This document shows, piece after piece, positions 50,876 through 61,780 of a stretch of DNA of 64,000 bases (position 1 is its first letter; each line of letters begins with the position of its first letter). Source of the stretch: Ricinus communis. Taxonomy: Eukaryota; Streptophyta; Magnoliopsida; Malpighiales; Euphorbiaceae. The DNA lies in NCBI RefSeq assembly GCF_019578655.1, contig NC_063258.1, forward strand, positions 25,548,802 through 25,612,801, in the 5' to 3' direction. Under the pieces are notes generated by a model that saw only the letters and a program-made list of their open reading frames with translations, was not told the DNA's origin and made no database searches. Both the position numbers and the translations under genes were made by a program.

Positions 50876-53800
50876 TCAAAATTTATTCAATTGTACACGG
50901 CTTGGAAGGAACCTGACTCGACTACATTGTTTTAACTTGGCAATCGCCGCTTGTGACCGGCCAAGTATAAGATCCACATAAACTGCTGTCAAAGTGGCCT
51001 CTGGACTGTCAGGTACAAGGGACAATGCTTGTGATACAAAATGGTGTGCCCGCTCGATCTCACCTTGTGCTGCATACATGGTCGCAAAATTGGTGTAAAG
51101 GATACCTCTAGCCTCTTCTGGCTTGAGGAACTCCATACCTTGTGGTTCCTCCACGGAAGAGCTCTTGGCAGTAGCCGATCCTCCATTGGATTCTTCATAA
51201 TCATAACTTTTCTCCGCTCGCAATTGCTCAGTGTCTTCCTGGCTGAATGGCAACTCAACATTATTTCCTCCTGACATATAAATTGACAAGTATTCAGCTG
51301 CTTCTTTTGGCTTGTTCAGCACGCAGAGGGCCTCTGCTGCATACACATGACTCAGGAAAACATAAATTCTTGAGCATTCTGGAAGCTCAAGAAGACACTT
51401 CGCAGCAGACAAGGCCTTTTCAGGATTTTCCAGTTCCAACTCTACATATGCCAAGTCAGCAAGAAGAGCTTGCTTAATCATTTGATTCTCTCTCCTATGA
51501 ATATCTTCAAAGTAAGAGATAGAGTTCTGCATAATCTCCTGACTTGTCCCTCCTTTTGGCTCTTTTACATCACCATTTGAGTTAAGCTGACCTAAGCCCA
51601 CAGATACATTAGATGCTCTGGTATCGTGGCCAGTTAAACTCTTGTGATTTGAGTTTTTGAGAGATCCTGCATCACTTGATTCGTTTTCCTCCAAGGAGAT
51701 ACTAGAAGGCAAAGTAGACTTCAAATGGTTTATATCACAACTGTCCAACAAATGCAGAGCATTCAGGAGACATTGCCGAGCAAGGGACAAAGAGAGTTTA
51801 GGATGCCCATTACTGTCCAAAAACAGGTCTTCCCTTCCAATAGAATCTGCATATCCATTTCTTGGCTTTCCATTATCTATAGCAAGATGCCTCCATTTTC
51901 CCTTGCCTATAACATGAACAACAATTTCTGATTTGTCCGCAGCTTTTATAAGTCCCTTATCTAAAGCCATCAGACAGCATTCAGCAAGCCGGAGCCACAA
52001 GATAGGAACATTATAAAAAATTAAACTTGCTTTTTGGAAAAAGCGAGCAGCCAGAAAGGGTTTCCCACAAACCAAGTGCTGTATGCCACAATTGTACATG
52101 ATGAGAAGAGACTTGTCTTGTGAGAAAGTAAGCATCTTCAGAGGTTTATCTTTCCGAAGAGATGAACTGCTAGTTAAGGCCTTGGAAAAGAGAACAGACG
52201 ATGAATGGTACTTTCCCAGCTGAAAATATATGCAACCAAGGTTGTTGAACATGCTTGAAACTCCCATCTCTGTCCGATTACTAGATGCCATCAGCAATTT
52301 GATGGCTTTGCGATGATTCCCACGAGCATATTCAAGCTGAGCCTTCAAGAGAAGAGCTGTGGACGAATCTCTACCACGTGCAATGTTCATAGCAAGCTTA
52401 ACTTCACGTTTTGCTTGTTTTAAATTCCTTGTGAGAAGCAGAAAGCGTACCTTATAAAGCTGCAACTTAAGCTTCAGATCAATTGAAGACATAGTTCTAT
52501 CGACTTGGGCCCTAGAAAGATCATTTGCAGATGAGAGGGCTGATGGTCTCGTCAAGTTCTGTCCACTTATCTCAAGTGAAAACATGGTTTCATACTCGAG
52601 TGTCTCCTCTGATAATGATAAAGTTCTTGATAAGGAATTTTCCAAGCCATTCCCACTAGTTGCTAAATCAGAACTGGAAGCATCCACGACTGATGAACTG
52701 CTTGGAACAGAGGTAGATTTTGCAACTAGATTTGCAGATTGCTGTTGTGCTGTGCTTCCATCACCTTGACCCACACCACCAACACCAAAAGCTTTTTCTA
52801 GATAAATCAGTACATCCTGATCAATGGAAAGAAATGAGATGCTATCTGGAATATTCAGTTACCCAAAAAAATTATATGTGCTTTAACAAAGCAAGCTGAT
52901 GACAGCTTTAACAGTATTTGTATTCAGAGATGCAAAGCCACAAAAGTTGGTGTGAGAGAGAGGAACGAAGTTATTCAAGTCATTTCCTTCAACTTTTAGG
53001 CAAGTATAGGTAGGTGAGGTAAAGGAACTTTGCTATTTACCATGTTCATTTTTGTTTATTCACGTCAATTTGCAATATGGAATCATCTACTTCAAGAGAT
53101 TTCAACAGCCAAAAGCTCGACTATATTGCAGTATGAAAACCAAACAGTTACAACAAAACCACAACCTACATGGTCCAAGGCTTCAAATCTCAACCACAAG
53201 CACCAAAAGACATGATATAAACAGAAAAGAAGCTTCTCTCAATAATATAAAAAAATTTCCACCTCCAAATAACAGAATCAGTTCGGTGGAAAGAAAAGAT
53301 CAACCATTAAACTCCAAAATGAAAAGACTGCCACAATAGAACTTGCTCGCATTTTCTTTTTGTATTTTAATTCGTAAGAACCACAACTAGAACTTATCCT
53401 AACATTTTACCTATCCATACCATAAATTCAACCCAACCTTTTACAGCCTGGCTGCCTGAAACCCCAAGCGGATGTATTGGTCATGCTCCTGATTCCATGA
53501 AAATACAACTGAACAGCAACTAATGATAATGATGTTTGACAACCAAATTAGAACCTATCATCCTCTCTTTTCTTCCCCTTAATAAGCACTGATTACACAG
53601 AGCACGATAGTAGTGAATGAGAATTTTCAGCAATCTTCAGTGTTAGCATGGTGTGGTTTCCATGATTGAATCACCTCTTTGGCTTTTGCAATTCTCAAAG
53701 CAAGGAACCAATAATTGATACTTTGATTCATTGATAAAAAGTGATTTCTTAAACGAAAAAAATGCAAAAGAGTTGCTTGTTTCAGAAATCAAAAAACTAA

Positions 53801-56800
53801 TTGCTTTTTGCAAAACTCATTCATTTCCATAAATACTTAAATCCAGGAGTGACTAACATACATTTTAAAAACAAATCCAGAAGGCGAACAAGCAGCAAGT
53901 CAGAAGAGTTTTGGCAGTTTGACCAAAGGCTTTCTATATCTCTTCAGGAAATGGCTAAAATAATGGCAGCATTTTCAGTATGATAATCCTGTGCTGCCAG
54001 TTTATCCAATGTCATCTCAACTGAGCTGTCAGGACCTCATAAGACTAGACAGAAGATTTCGGTTGAATAAAATTACAGCAACAGAAGTAAATCAAAATCT
54101 GCCATGCAAAATAACAACCATATATGCAGAAAAGCCAACAATCTCATATCACAACCGAGATAGCATTTGTTTCATTTAATTTGCACTAAAAATCAACAGC
54201 ATAACAAGGTTTTCGAAGGGGAAAAGGAAAAGTTATGGAACAAGGTTTCCGAAGGAAAATTATCCACTTGTTTGTGGCTGTTCAGGAAAGAATCTTTTTC
54301 ACATTTGCTAAGGTCATGTATTATGCCAAAATATTTTTGCAACAACTGCAGCCCTAAAGCCAAGTCTTCAAACTAATGATAAAAAATCTCTTGCTGAAAT
54401 CTAAGAGTATCGACACTTGTCCTGTGAAAAACCCTGAACTTAGGTCTTCCAACCAGTTGTCACTTCATCACTTGGCATTATTTTTCATTTTTTTTTTTTT
54501 CGCTTAGTCAGTTCTATGAAACTACAGAACTCTGTCCACAAGCTGAATCCAAGAATTTGCTAGCCTCGTAGATGAATTAGGTTTTTCTAGCCTCAGATTT
54601 CTGAAGCTTCTACCAGAAATCACGATAGTGATCATGAAAGAATTATACAGCTGGTATGCACATCATAATGGTTCTTAGACACACTTCAAAGGCACACAGT
54701 GAACGGAACAAGACAATCCACGGTGGGTTAAAAAAAAATCATGTGCCACTTGAAAAACGTTCTACTGATATTTCTCTTCTTCATTAATGCCAAGATAAAA
54801 ATCATTTTATGATGGTAAGTATACATTGGACCATACTAGCCATTAATTTATAAGATGATTTCAAGCTATCCTATCAATGAAGAAACGTGGCAAAGCATCT
54901 ATGCATTCTATGTTGTTAAAGAATTTTCAATTCCATTTAAGGAATTCCAGGACTTTCAAGGTTTGTGCTACTTGACACCTTCAGGCCTCAACATAAGAAA
55001 AATAATTGTAAGAACAAGGATTAGAGCTTTGAATTTCTTATTTTGACGTAACTAACAAGTACTCCGGATTGTGGGAATACCAAGAACTCTGACTTGAATC
55101 TTGCGTGGCAATATTTGGTTCAAACTCAATATCTCAAAAACAAAAGCCATAGCATTAAGAATGTACTTGAAAGGCTAGAACTTCCAATGCAATTGTTTGA
55201 GCAACAATTTTTGAGATTGTATTTCCAATGAACAGCAGATTTGAAATTCTATATCTTGTCCAAACTTTGGCGCTCAGATTCTGTTTCTCCTGTTGTTTCT
55301 TTTCAGTTTTCACTTAGATTATGTTTTTCATGTCTTTTTTTCGTTCAAGGCATTTTACATACCTAAGTGCCTTACATACTCTTTATTTCCATGTTTCAGT
55401 GAAGTAGTAAGTAATAGGTGTATCATAGAACTCATGCATCCAAAGTATTTAGATGAGTACATGATTCTATCATAACAATTTGAAATTATAATACACCAGA
55501 CAAAGTATTTACACTAGATAATAACTAGGGTATTACAGTTTGAATTATGAAAATTATCCAAAACATTTGTCTAGAATACTACTAGGGTATTATAGTACGA
55601 AATCAATTTCAATTGATAATCACAAGAAAAGTAACATAGGCCGATCATAACAATAAAGTTCTTCAGCAAGAAAGATTGAAGAAGCAACTCTTATCTCTAA
55701 ATCAACAATGATGAGAAGTGAACATATAGCATATGTAAACATATCCAATAAACATAAATAAATAAAAAAATTCATGAACTTACAGCAGATTTTGATGCAT
55801 CCTGGCAGGCAAGTGCCACATCCAGCAACAAAAGGCAGACATGCAGCGCAGTTGTCTGCACATAGAAAAACATGGAACATCATGATACAATAATACAACC
55901 ATCAAAGGAGAAGGGAAAAAAAAGAGGCTAAGAGAGCAAACCTCGTCAATAGGTTCAATATTGTGATACAAGGGTTCTAGAACAGACAACGCCTTCGTGT
56001 ATTCATGAAGATGAAACCAAATAATTGCCTATAAAGGAAAAAGAATTTACATGTTACCAAATGTTGCAAGAATAATCAACAGCAAAACAATAAACAAACC
56101 AGGAAACTATAAAGAACCTACGATATTTAATGTTGCCACAGCAGGGTCAAATTCATCCATGTAAACAAGAGTCCCACCATTTGCAGCAGAAAACTGATGT
56201 GATGTTGCTCCACTTCCTTTAGATCCCTGAGTTGCTTTATTTACAGCACTGTTCGCAGCCTCAACTTGTTCTCCAGAAGCTTGAGCAAGCTGTTCGCTTT
56301 TCTTCTAGACCAATGCCAACAAAAGAACAATGAAAGAAAATATCACATTCCACTCCAGAGATTGAAAATGAAAATCAGTGGAGTCATAAATAATGCAACA
56401 AAATTTTCCAAACATATGCCAAACCCTTTCACAAATTCCATTCAAGTTGTTGCACAACAATACAGCAAAAGATGACATCAGATCAGTAACCCCATCATGA
56501 GATATTGAAACTAATACATAAAATAACCACATGACCTTCATGACAAAGTCCAACCAGCTATCTAAAGTTATTTGGGGATGTATTTCCTCAACTGTTTGTT
56601 CCATCTAAAGACCATGATCAGTCGGGAGAAGGAGAAATTAATTTATTAGTAGCAATTCAATCAAAAAATAATGGTAAAAGCAGCATGCAGCTTGTTCCCA
56701 ACATCACAAGTTAGAGATCATGCAACAATCATAGTTACAGCTCCAAATTGGAAGCAAGCACATATTGACAGGAAGTCTTGGATGTAACTATCAAAATGAT

Positions 56801-59800
56801 TTCACGCAAAAAAATTTATCAAAATATAAGGACTTAAATAGAGATTTAAGATTAAGTTATTTGCTAGTGCCTAATCACTACTGCAAAAACTTAATACATG
56901 GAAGTGAATCCCAATTAGGCATGAACACAGAGAATCAATATTCCTGGCTCAATAAAAATTCAAGAGCTTCTATCGATGGACTAATATATGTATCACATCA
57001 GCAGCAATATTTGCATATATGCACATATATATCAACAACTAGGAAACAGAAAAGTACATAGATAAGTATGTACTAACAAGGCATCAAATATTGCAATATT
57101 ATATCCAAGCGGCTCTTGCTTTTGTTGATAGAGGGCATAAAAAGGAAGTTAAAAACGATTATATAACTTAACTTTTCCACTTCCCTCTATTTCCTCCCAT
57201 TTGGAACAAAATTTTAATTGCATTTATTTCTCTCTATTTCCACATATTTCTTTTCCTTCCTTTCCTTTTTCTCTTTTTCATGTACACTATGTTTGATTGG
57301 GTAGAAATGAGGAGAAAGGAAAAGCAAAGAAAGAGAATCTTTTTAATTTCTTTTATTTGGGTTATCGCTCGGAAAGAAGCAGCTGCAAATGCTATTAGTG
57401 GTTCTTCCTTCCTATCCCATCCATCTGTAAGAGTTGCTTGATTTGCCTCCATCTTTAATAGGACTGGACTAAGTTCGGGCAGATCGGAAGCAAGGAACGG
57501 AAAGAATAGAATGTAACACATATATGAGTAGAGAAAATAAAGCTCAATTAACTTCCCTCCCAACACAGGAGGAAATGAGGGAAGTTAAATAGTTAAAAGT
57601 TGTAATGTTTTAAGGACATAATTGTCCAATATCACTTCTCTTTTCCATAATCATAATAAAAATCCCAAAGAATGGAGATAACATTTAATTTCCCGTCTTT
57701 TACTTTCCCCCTTCTAATTTTCTTTCTTTTCCTTTCCACTACCAAGGATCCAAACATAGTGTTAACTGTCCAACAAAAGAAAATTAAAATAATTTTCTCT
57801 CTTTTAACCAAACACAGTGCAAATGTTCGAAGTGACTCGGTTTTTATTTACCACAAATATGAACACCAAGACTGAGCTATGCAGAAAAAGAAGAGTAAAA
57901 TTAACTTTCTCTATGGTTCAGGAAAAAACATTATTTAAATTATTTGGGAATTAGGAGTTATCATAACACCATAAACTGTGCATGGCCTGGACAAATTCAA
58001 CACAAATAGTTATCTAATATAGCTGAACTTAGAATTAAAAATCTGATGCCCTCTTTGGATTCTCCATCATAGGTTCATTTGCAGTTATCTTCTTTTCTTT
58101 CTAGCCAATCCTTTTGGACAATCTCTCATATTCTGTCTTCGTTTATCTTCTTCCCTCTCTAAAAAAGACCTCATCTATGGTAATAATAAAGTTGAACTCA
58201 CAAAAAGAAAAGAAAAAAAAGTCAATTATCAACCTGTACTACAATATGGCTCAAACGTTCTTGGTGATAAACATGGCATCAGAAGAAAGTAAATAGGCAG
58301 TTATTGGTGTATTTCTAGGCAATAATTTGGCAATTTTGGATTTTCCATCATAGGTTCGTTTCCGGTTATCTTCTTTCTTTTTTTAGCACATCCTTTTGGA
58401 AAATCTCTCAAATTCCATCTTCTTTTATCTCCTTGCCTCTCTATAAAAACCTCATCCATAGTGATAAATAAAGGTAAACTTACAAAAAATAAGAAAAGTA
58501 ATTACCAACCTGTACTACAATATACCTCAAATGTTTAAAGTGCAACTTGGTAATAAACATGGCACGACAGGAGAAGTAGATGGGAAATTATTGGTGTATA
58601 GGCTACCATAAGCCCATGAAGAATGCTAAAATGAAAAATAAAAATCATACCTTAACATTATTAAGTACATCAAGCAGCTTCTTTGGGTCCGAACAACCAT
58701 CGCGAAAGTATTCCGCAATAGCAATATTATGAAGAACCTGACATATATTAACATTGAAGTCAAAATGCAGAAAAGATACGAAAAGAAAGGAAAAAAAAAT
58801 GTTTATAGCATATGCCAAAAGAAGTTATTCAACTGAATAATGTAGCGTACATATACATCTGTTACCACTAAAATGCTTGCAACTCTGCTCTTTGAATAGA
58901 CTACAGTGCTCACAACTGATCATAAGCTTAGGATGTAATGGTATTCGTGTATCATATAATAAATACCACAATATCAATTTCTTTAATTCCTAAAATTTGA
59001 GAAATAACTAAGTTATAAATGAGATCCCTAAGGCATTATTAGCTTGTGCAAGAAATCAAATCAATTCTTTCAGTCATGTCAATTTTAGCATGATTTCATT
59101 TATTTCAAAATGCCTCTTTTTATAGATTAGGAGAATTGGATTCTAGCAGCTATGAGTTTTTCATACATGAGATTTGACTTGATTGAATTGAAATTCTTGC
59201 ATTTTGACTAATAAACGATGACTAGTTGTCACAGAATCCGAAAATTGGTTCTGTTTACTGATTGAAATTATCAAATAACAGGAGCCAAATTTAATAGCGT
59301 AGCTGATATAGTCCTTGAAATAGCTGAAACAGTTCACAGCAGTATAAACTTACTCTATAAGCTCTGAGGCATAAAAAAAAAAAAGAAAATCACAAGTCAT
59401 CCAAATGTTAGCAGCATATGCTATCAGTCTTGACTTGGCTCTAATATAATGTTGTTAGGAATTTCAAATTATATGCAAGGCCAAGATCAATATATACAAA
59501 TAAAAAAAAAACTCATAAGCTTGGAACTTGCAGTATTCGTGTATCATGATTCATGCAGACTGCAACATCAGTTCCTAAAATTTGAGAAAAACTAAGTTAT
59601 CAATGAGAGATCTCGAAGGCCTTGGTTAGGAATAAATCATGTGCAAGAATTGAACTCAGCTCTTTCAAAATCATGTCACTTTGGCATGATCTCATTTTTG
59701 TTGAAAAAAACGCATTGGTTTTCTTTTTCCCTCAAGTTAAAAGAAACAAAATCTAAGAATTATGAGTTTCCCAAACGTGAGAATTTGACCAAATCGAACT

Positions 59801-60326
59801 CAATTGAATTTCTTATATCTTTAGGTTTGCCAAAAACACTAGGATAGTAAAGAAAAACTAAGCAAGATATTGATAGCAGTAGCTGAATAAAACTAACTCA
59901 AAAATAAACAATCAATTATCACATTTCACATTAAAATAAAAGTAAAAAACCTAATTTTTCACTATATATCTAAAACTAAAAAGAACAAAAGAAAAAAGAT
60001 ATTCCAATTTAAATGCCATTGCCAATCAAGAAAGAAAAACAAAAATATTCTAACAATTCAACTTTAAGTAAATAATTACTTACTTTTGGATCGTCTTCTT
60101 TCTTTTGTTTAAGCTGATACAAAACGGCAAGGCACTCAACAAAACGACGAGACTGAAAATGCAATGAAGCATCCTTAGCAAGAGCAGCGTTTACAGAAAG
60201 AACAGCGTCATCTTCAGTAATCGATGATGAGGAACCGGAGGCGGCGGCGGCCGGAGTGGTGGCAGTGGTGCTCGAGTCTCGATTAGCGGCGACGGTCGGC
60301 GAAGAAGACGAATCTTTAGTGTCCAT
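50876..60326 (-). CDS. CNOT10: CCR4-NOT complex subunit 10 homolog (CNOT10/NOT10)
   Basis: Six exons on the minus strand (60326-60084, 58737-58651, 56304-56122, 56028-55942, 55855-55784, 52816-50876) give 870 residues with all junctions GT-AG and in phase 0. The N-terminus is Ser/Thr/Ala-rich. The rest is an array of TPR-like helices, e.g. HFQSRRFVECLAVLYQLKQ, AIIWFHLHEYTKALSVLEPL, MFNNLGCIYFQLGKYHSSS, and a C-terminal TPR pair ending in AAIAKLKQCSRVRFLPSR. Serine-rich and acidic linkers separate the TPR groups. Known role: CNOT10 binds CNOT11 and the CNOT1 N-terminus in the CCR4-NOT deadenylase that shortens mRNA poly(A) tails; Arabidopsis At5g35430 is the homolog I recall. The last exon is an unusually long 1,941 bases. 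Start chosen at MDTKDSSS; 15 further in-frame codons upstream lack a convincing ATG. Confidence 0.93.
57170..57770. repeat. Fold-back, MITE-like region in CNOT10 intron 2
   Basis: Two nested inverted pairs are visible. ACACTATGTTTGAttgg plus a GGAAAG purine stretch (57,283-57,345) is inverted at CCAAACATAGTGTTAAC (57,750-57,767). CACTTCCCTCTATTTCCTCC (about 57,178) is inverted near GAGGAAATGAGGGAAG (57,569-57,585). This suggests one or two non-autonomous DNA elements; boundaries are uncertain. Confidence 0.5.
58056..58600. repeat. Tandem duplication of about 260 bp in CNOT10 intron 2
   Basis: Two diverged copies (about 58,056-58,314 and 58,337-58,600) share in order CATCATAGGTTC, TTATCTTCTTT, AACCTGTACTACAATAT, AATAAACATGGCA and TTATTGGTGTAT. 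The spacing is about 281 bases. Confidence 0.8.
58990..59215. repeat. Fold-back repeat copy 2, CNOT10 intron 1
   Basis: AAATTTGAGAAATAACTAAG, TTGTGCAAGAAATC ... GAATTGAAATTCTTGCA. The ends are imperfect inverted repeats. It matches copy 3 at 59,570-59,820 over about 250 bases and copy 1 in the BSD intron. Confidence 0.6.
59570..59822. repeat. Fold-back repeat copy 3, CNOT10 intron 1
   Basis: AAAATTTGAGAAAAACTAAG, AAGGCCTTGGTTAGGAATAA, ATGTGCAAGAATTGAACTC ... CTCAATTGAATTTCTTATA. Similarity to copy 2 extends left to GTATTCGTGTATCAT (59,533 versus 58,942), so a larger segment was duplicated with the repeat. Confidence 0.6.
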
Positions 60327-61780
60327 GACCAGATCCAAGAAATTGAAGAAGCAAAAGAATCTAATTAACAAAAATGTTTATCAAAACCCTAACTTAAAAA
60401 TGGAATCTGAGAAGTGGCAAAGAAGAAGAAGAAGAAGAAGAAATTAAATTAAATTAAATTACATTAAACAGCTAAAAAGATAATTGGGAAAGGGAAGGGC
60501 CTAGGGTTTTGAAAATTTGCAGACAAGGACACTGTAGCAGAGAGAAGAAGATTTTTAAAGGCGAGAAATGGATAGAAAGAGGGAGAGGGAGAGGGAGAGA
60601 GAGAGAAGGGGGGAGGGAAGTGTATGTAAAGTATATATAAAAACTGGTTTCGTTTTAGTTTTCGTTTGATTTTGAGTCCATATTTTGTTCTCTTTTTGAG
60701 CTTTATTTTTTATAGGGCGAGTTAGTGGATTGTGCAGAATTTTTCTTTTTTAAATTTAACTTGGTTAAGTGGGAATTACTCAAAAAAAAAAAAAAATACT
60801 TAGGTGGGAAAATGAGATAAGATTTTAAAGTATAAGGGCTTTGTTATGTAAAGTTTTGTTTGATTAATTTACATTTAAAATTTGACCAACGAAATGTAAG
60901 CAACTTCTTAAATTGTTTAGGCAAACTCATATTTAGCTCTTTGTACTTTTTAAGTTTATTTTACTTCATCTCTAATGATCAATTGCGTCTTAGAAAATCC
61001 TTATATTATTTTTTTTTTTTAATGTTTAGGTCATTTTATAAACAACAGTTAAAAGAGTAAATTCAGTCGTTGTTATATGCGAGTGTGTAAAATAAAATAT
61101 GCAAACTTAGATGTGACCAGAAAAAGAGTGTCCAACGACTAAATACTATAAAATAACTATACCTTCATCTCTACCACCATCCAAACAACTATACCTTTAA
61201 CAACTCTAACACCAGCACACAATACCCAAAAAAAATCAATTATAGTAATTGACATCAATGGCTACCAACAAAATCACAATAACCACACTTTTATTGGCGA
61301 ATCCATCGTTACCACTACAATCACAGTACAAAAGATAAAATCAAACAGTTTGTACTTCTACAAACTGAAATAAAAAAATCTTAAGCTCTTAACAATCATC
61401 AAACCCACTTATTAAAGTAAATAAGCTAATTAAAGCAAATCAACTTATAATGGAATTCATACAATGGATCAAACATCCTATGTTTCTCTTAAAATGAGAC
61501 ACTAAATAAATTATTTGAAATCAAGACTAAGAGAAAAGTCTATAAGAATAAGAATTTTATAAATGAGTAATTCGATTAATTATAATGAAATTAATGACAT
61601 TAAGCTACAGGCAATGTTTTTCTTTACTTGTGATTTCATATTTTGCTTCATTAAGTTGTAACTTTTCTTTTCTTTATCTAATGAGTTTATGAAGCCAAAA
61701 TTTGTTCATGCAACAGGAGAGAACTTGAATGCATATATCGCAAAGATCTATAAAAAAAGGAGCTAAGCAGGGAGGAAATG
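60327..61780. other. CNOT10 leader/promoter and intergenic DNA
   Basis: The leader contains a GAAGAA repeat (60,420-60,442), an ATTAA repeat (about 60,442-60,460) and a GA-rich stretch (60,575-60,612). Beyond about 60,650 the DNA is AT-rich without a recognisable gene. A purine-rich AGCAGGGAGGAAATG (61,766-61,780) directly precedes the LTR-like start and could be a polypurine tract. Confidence 0.5.
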
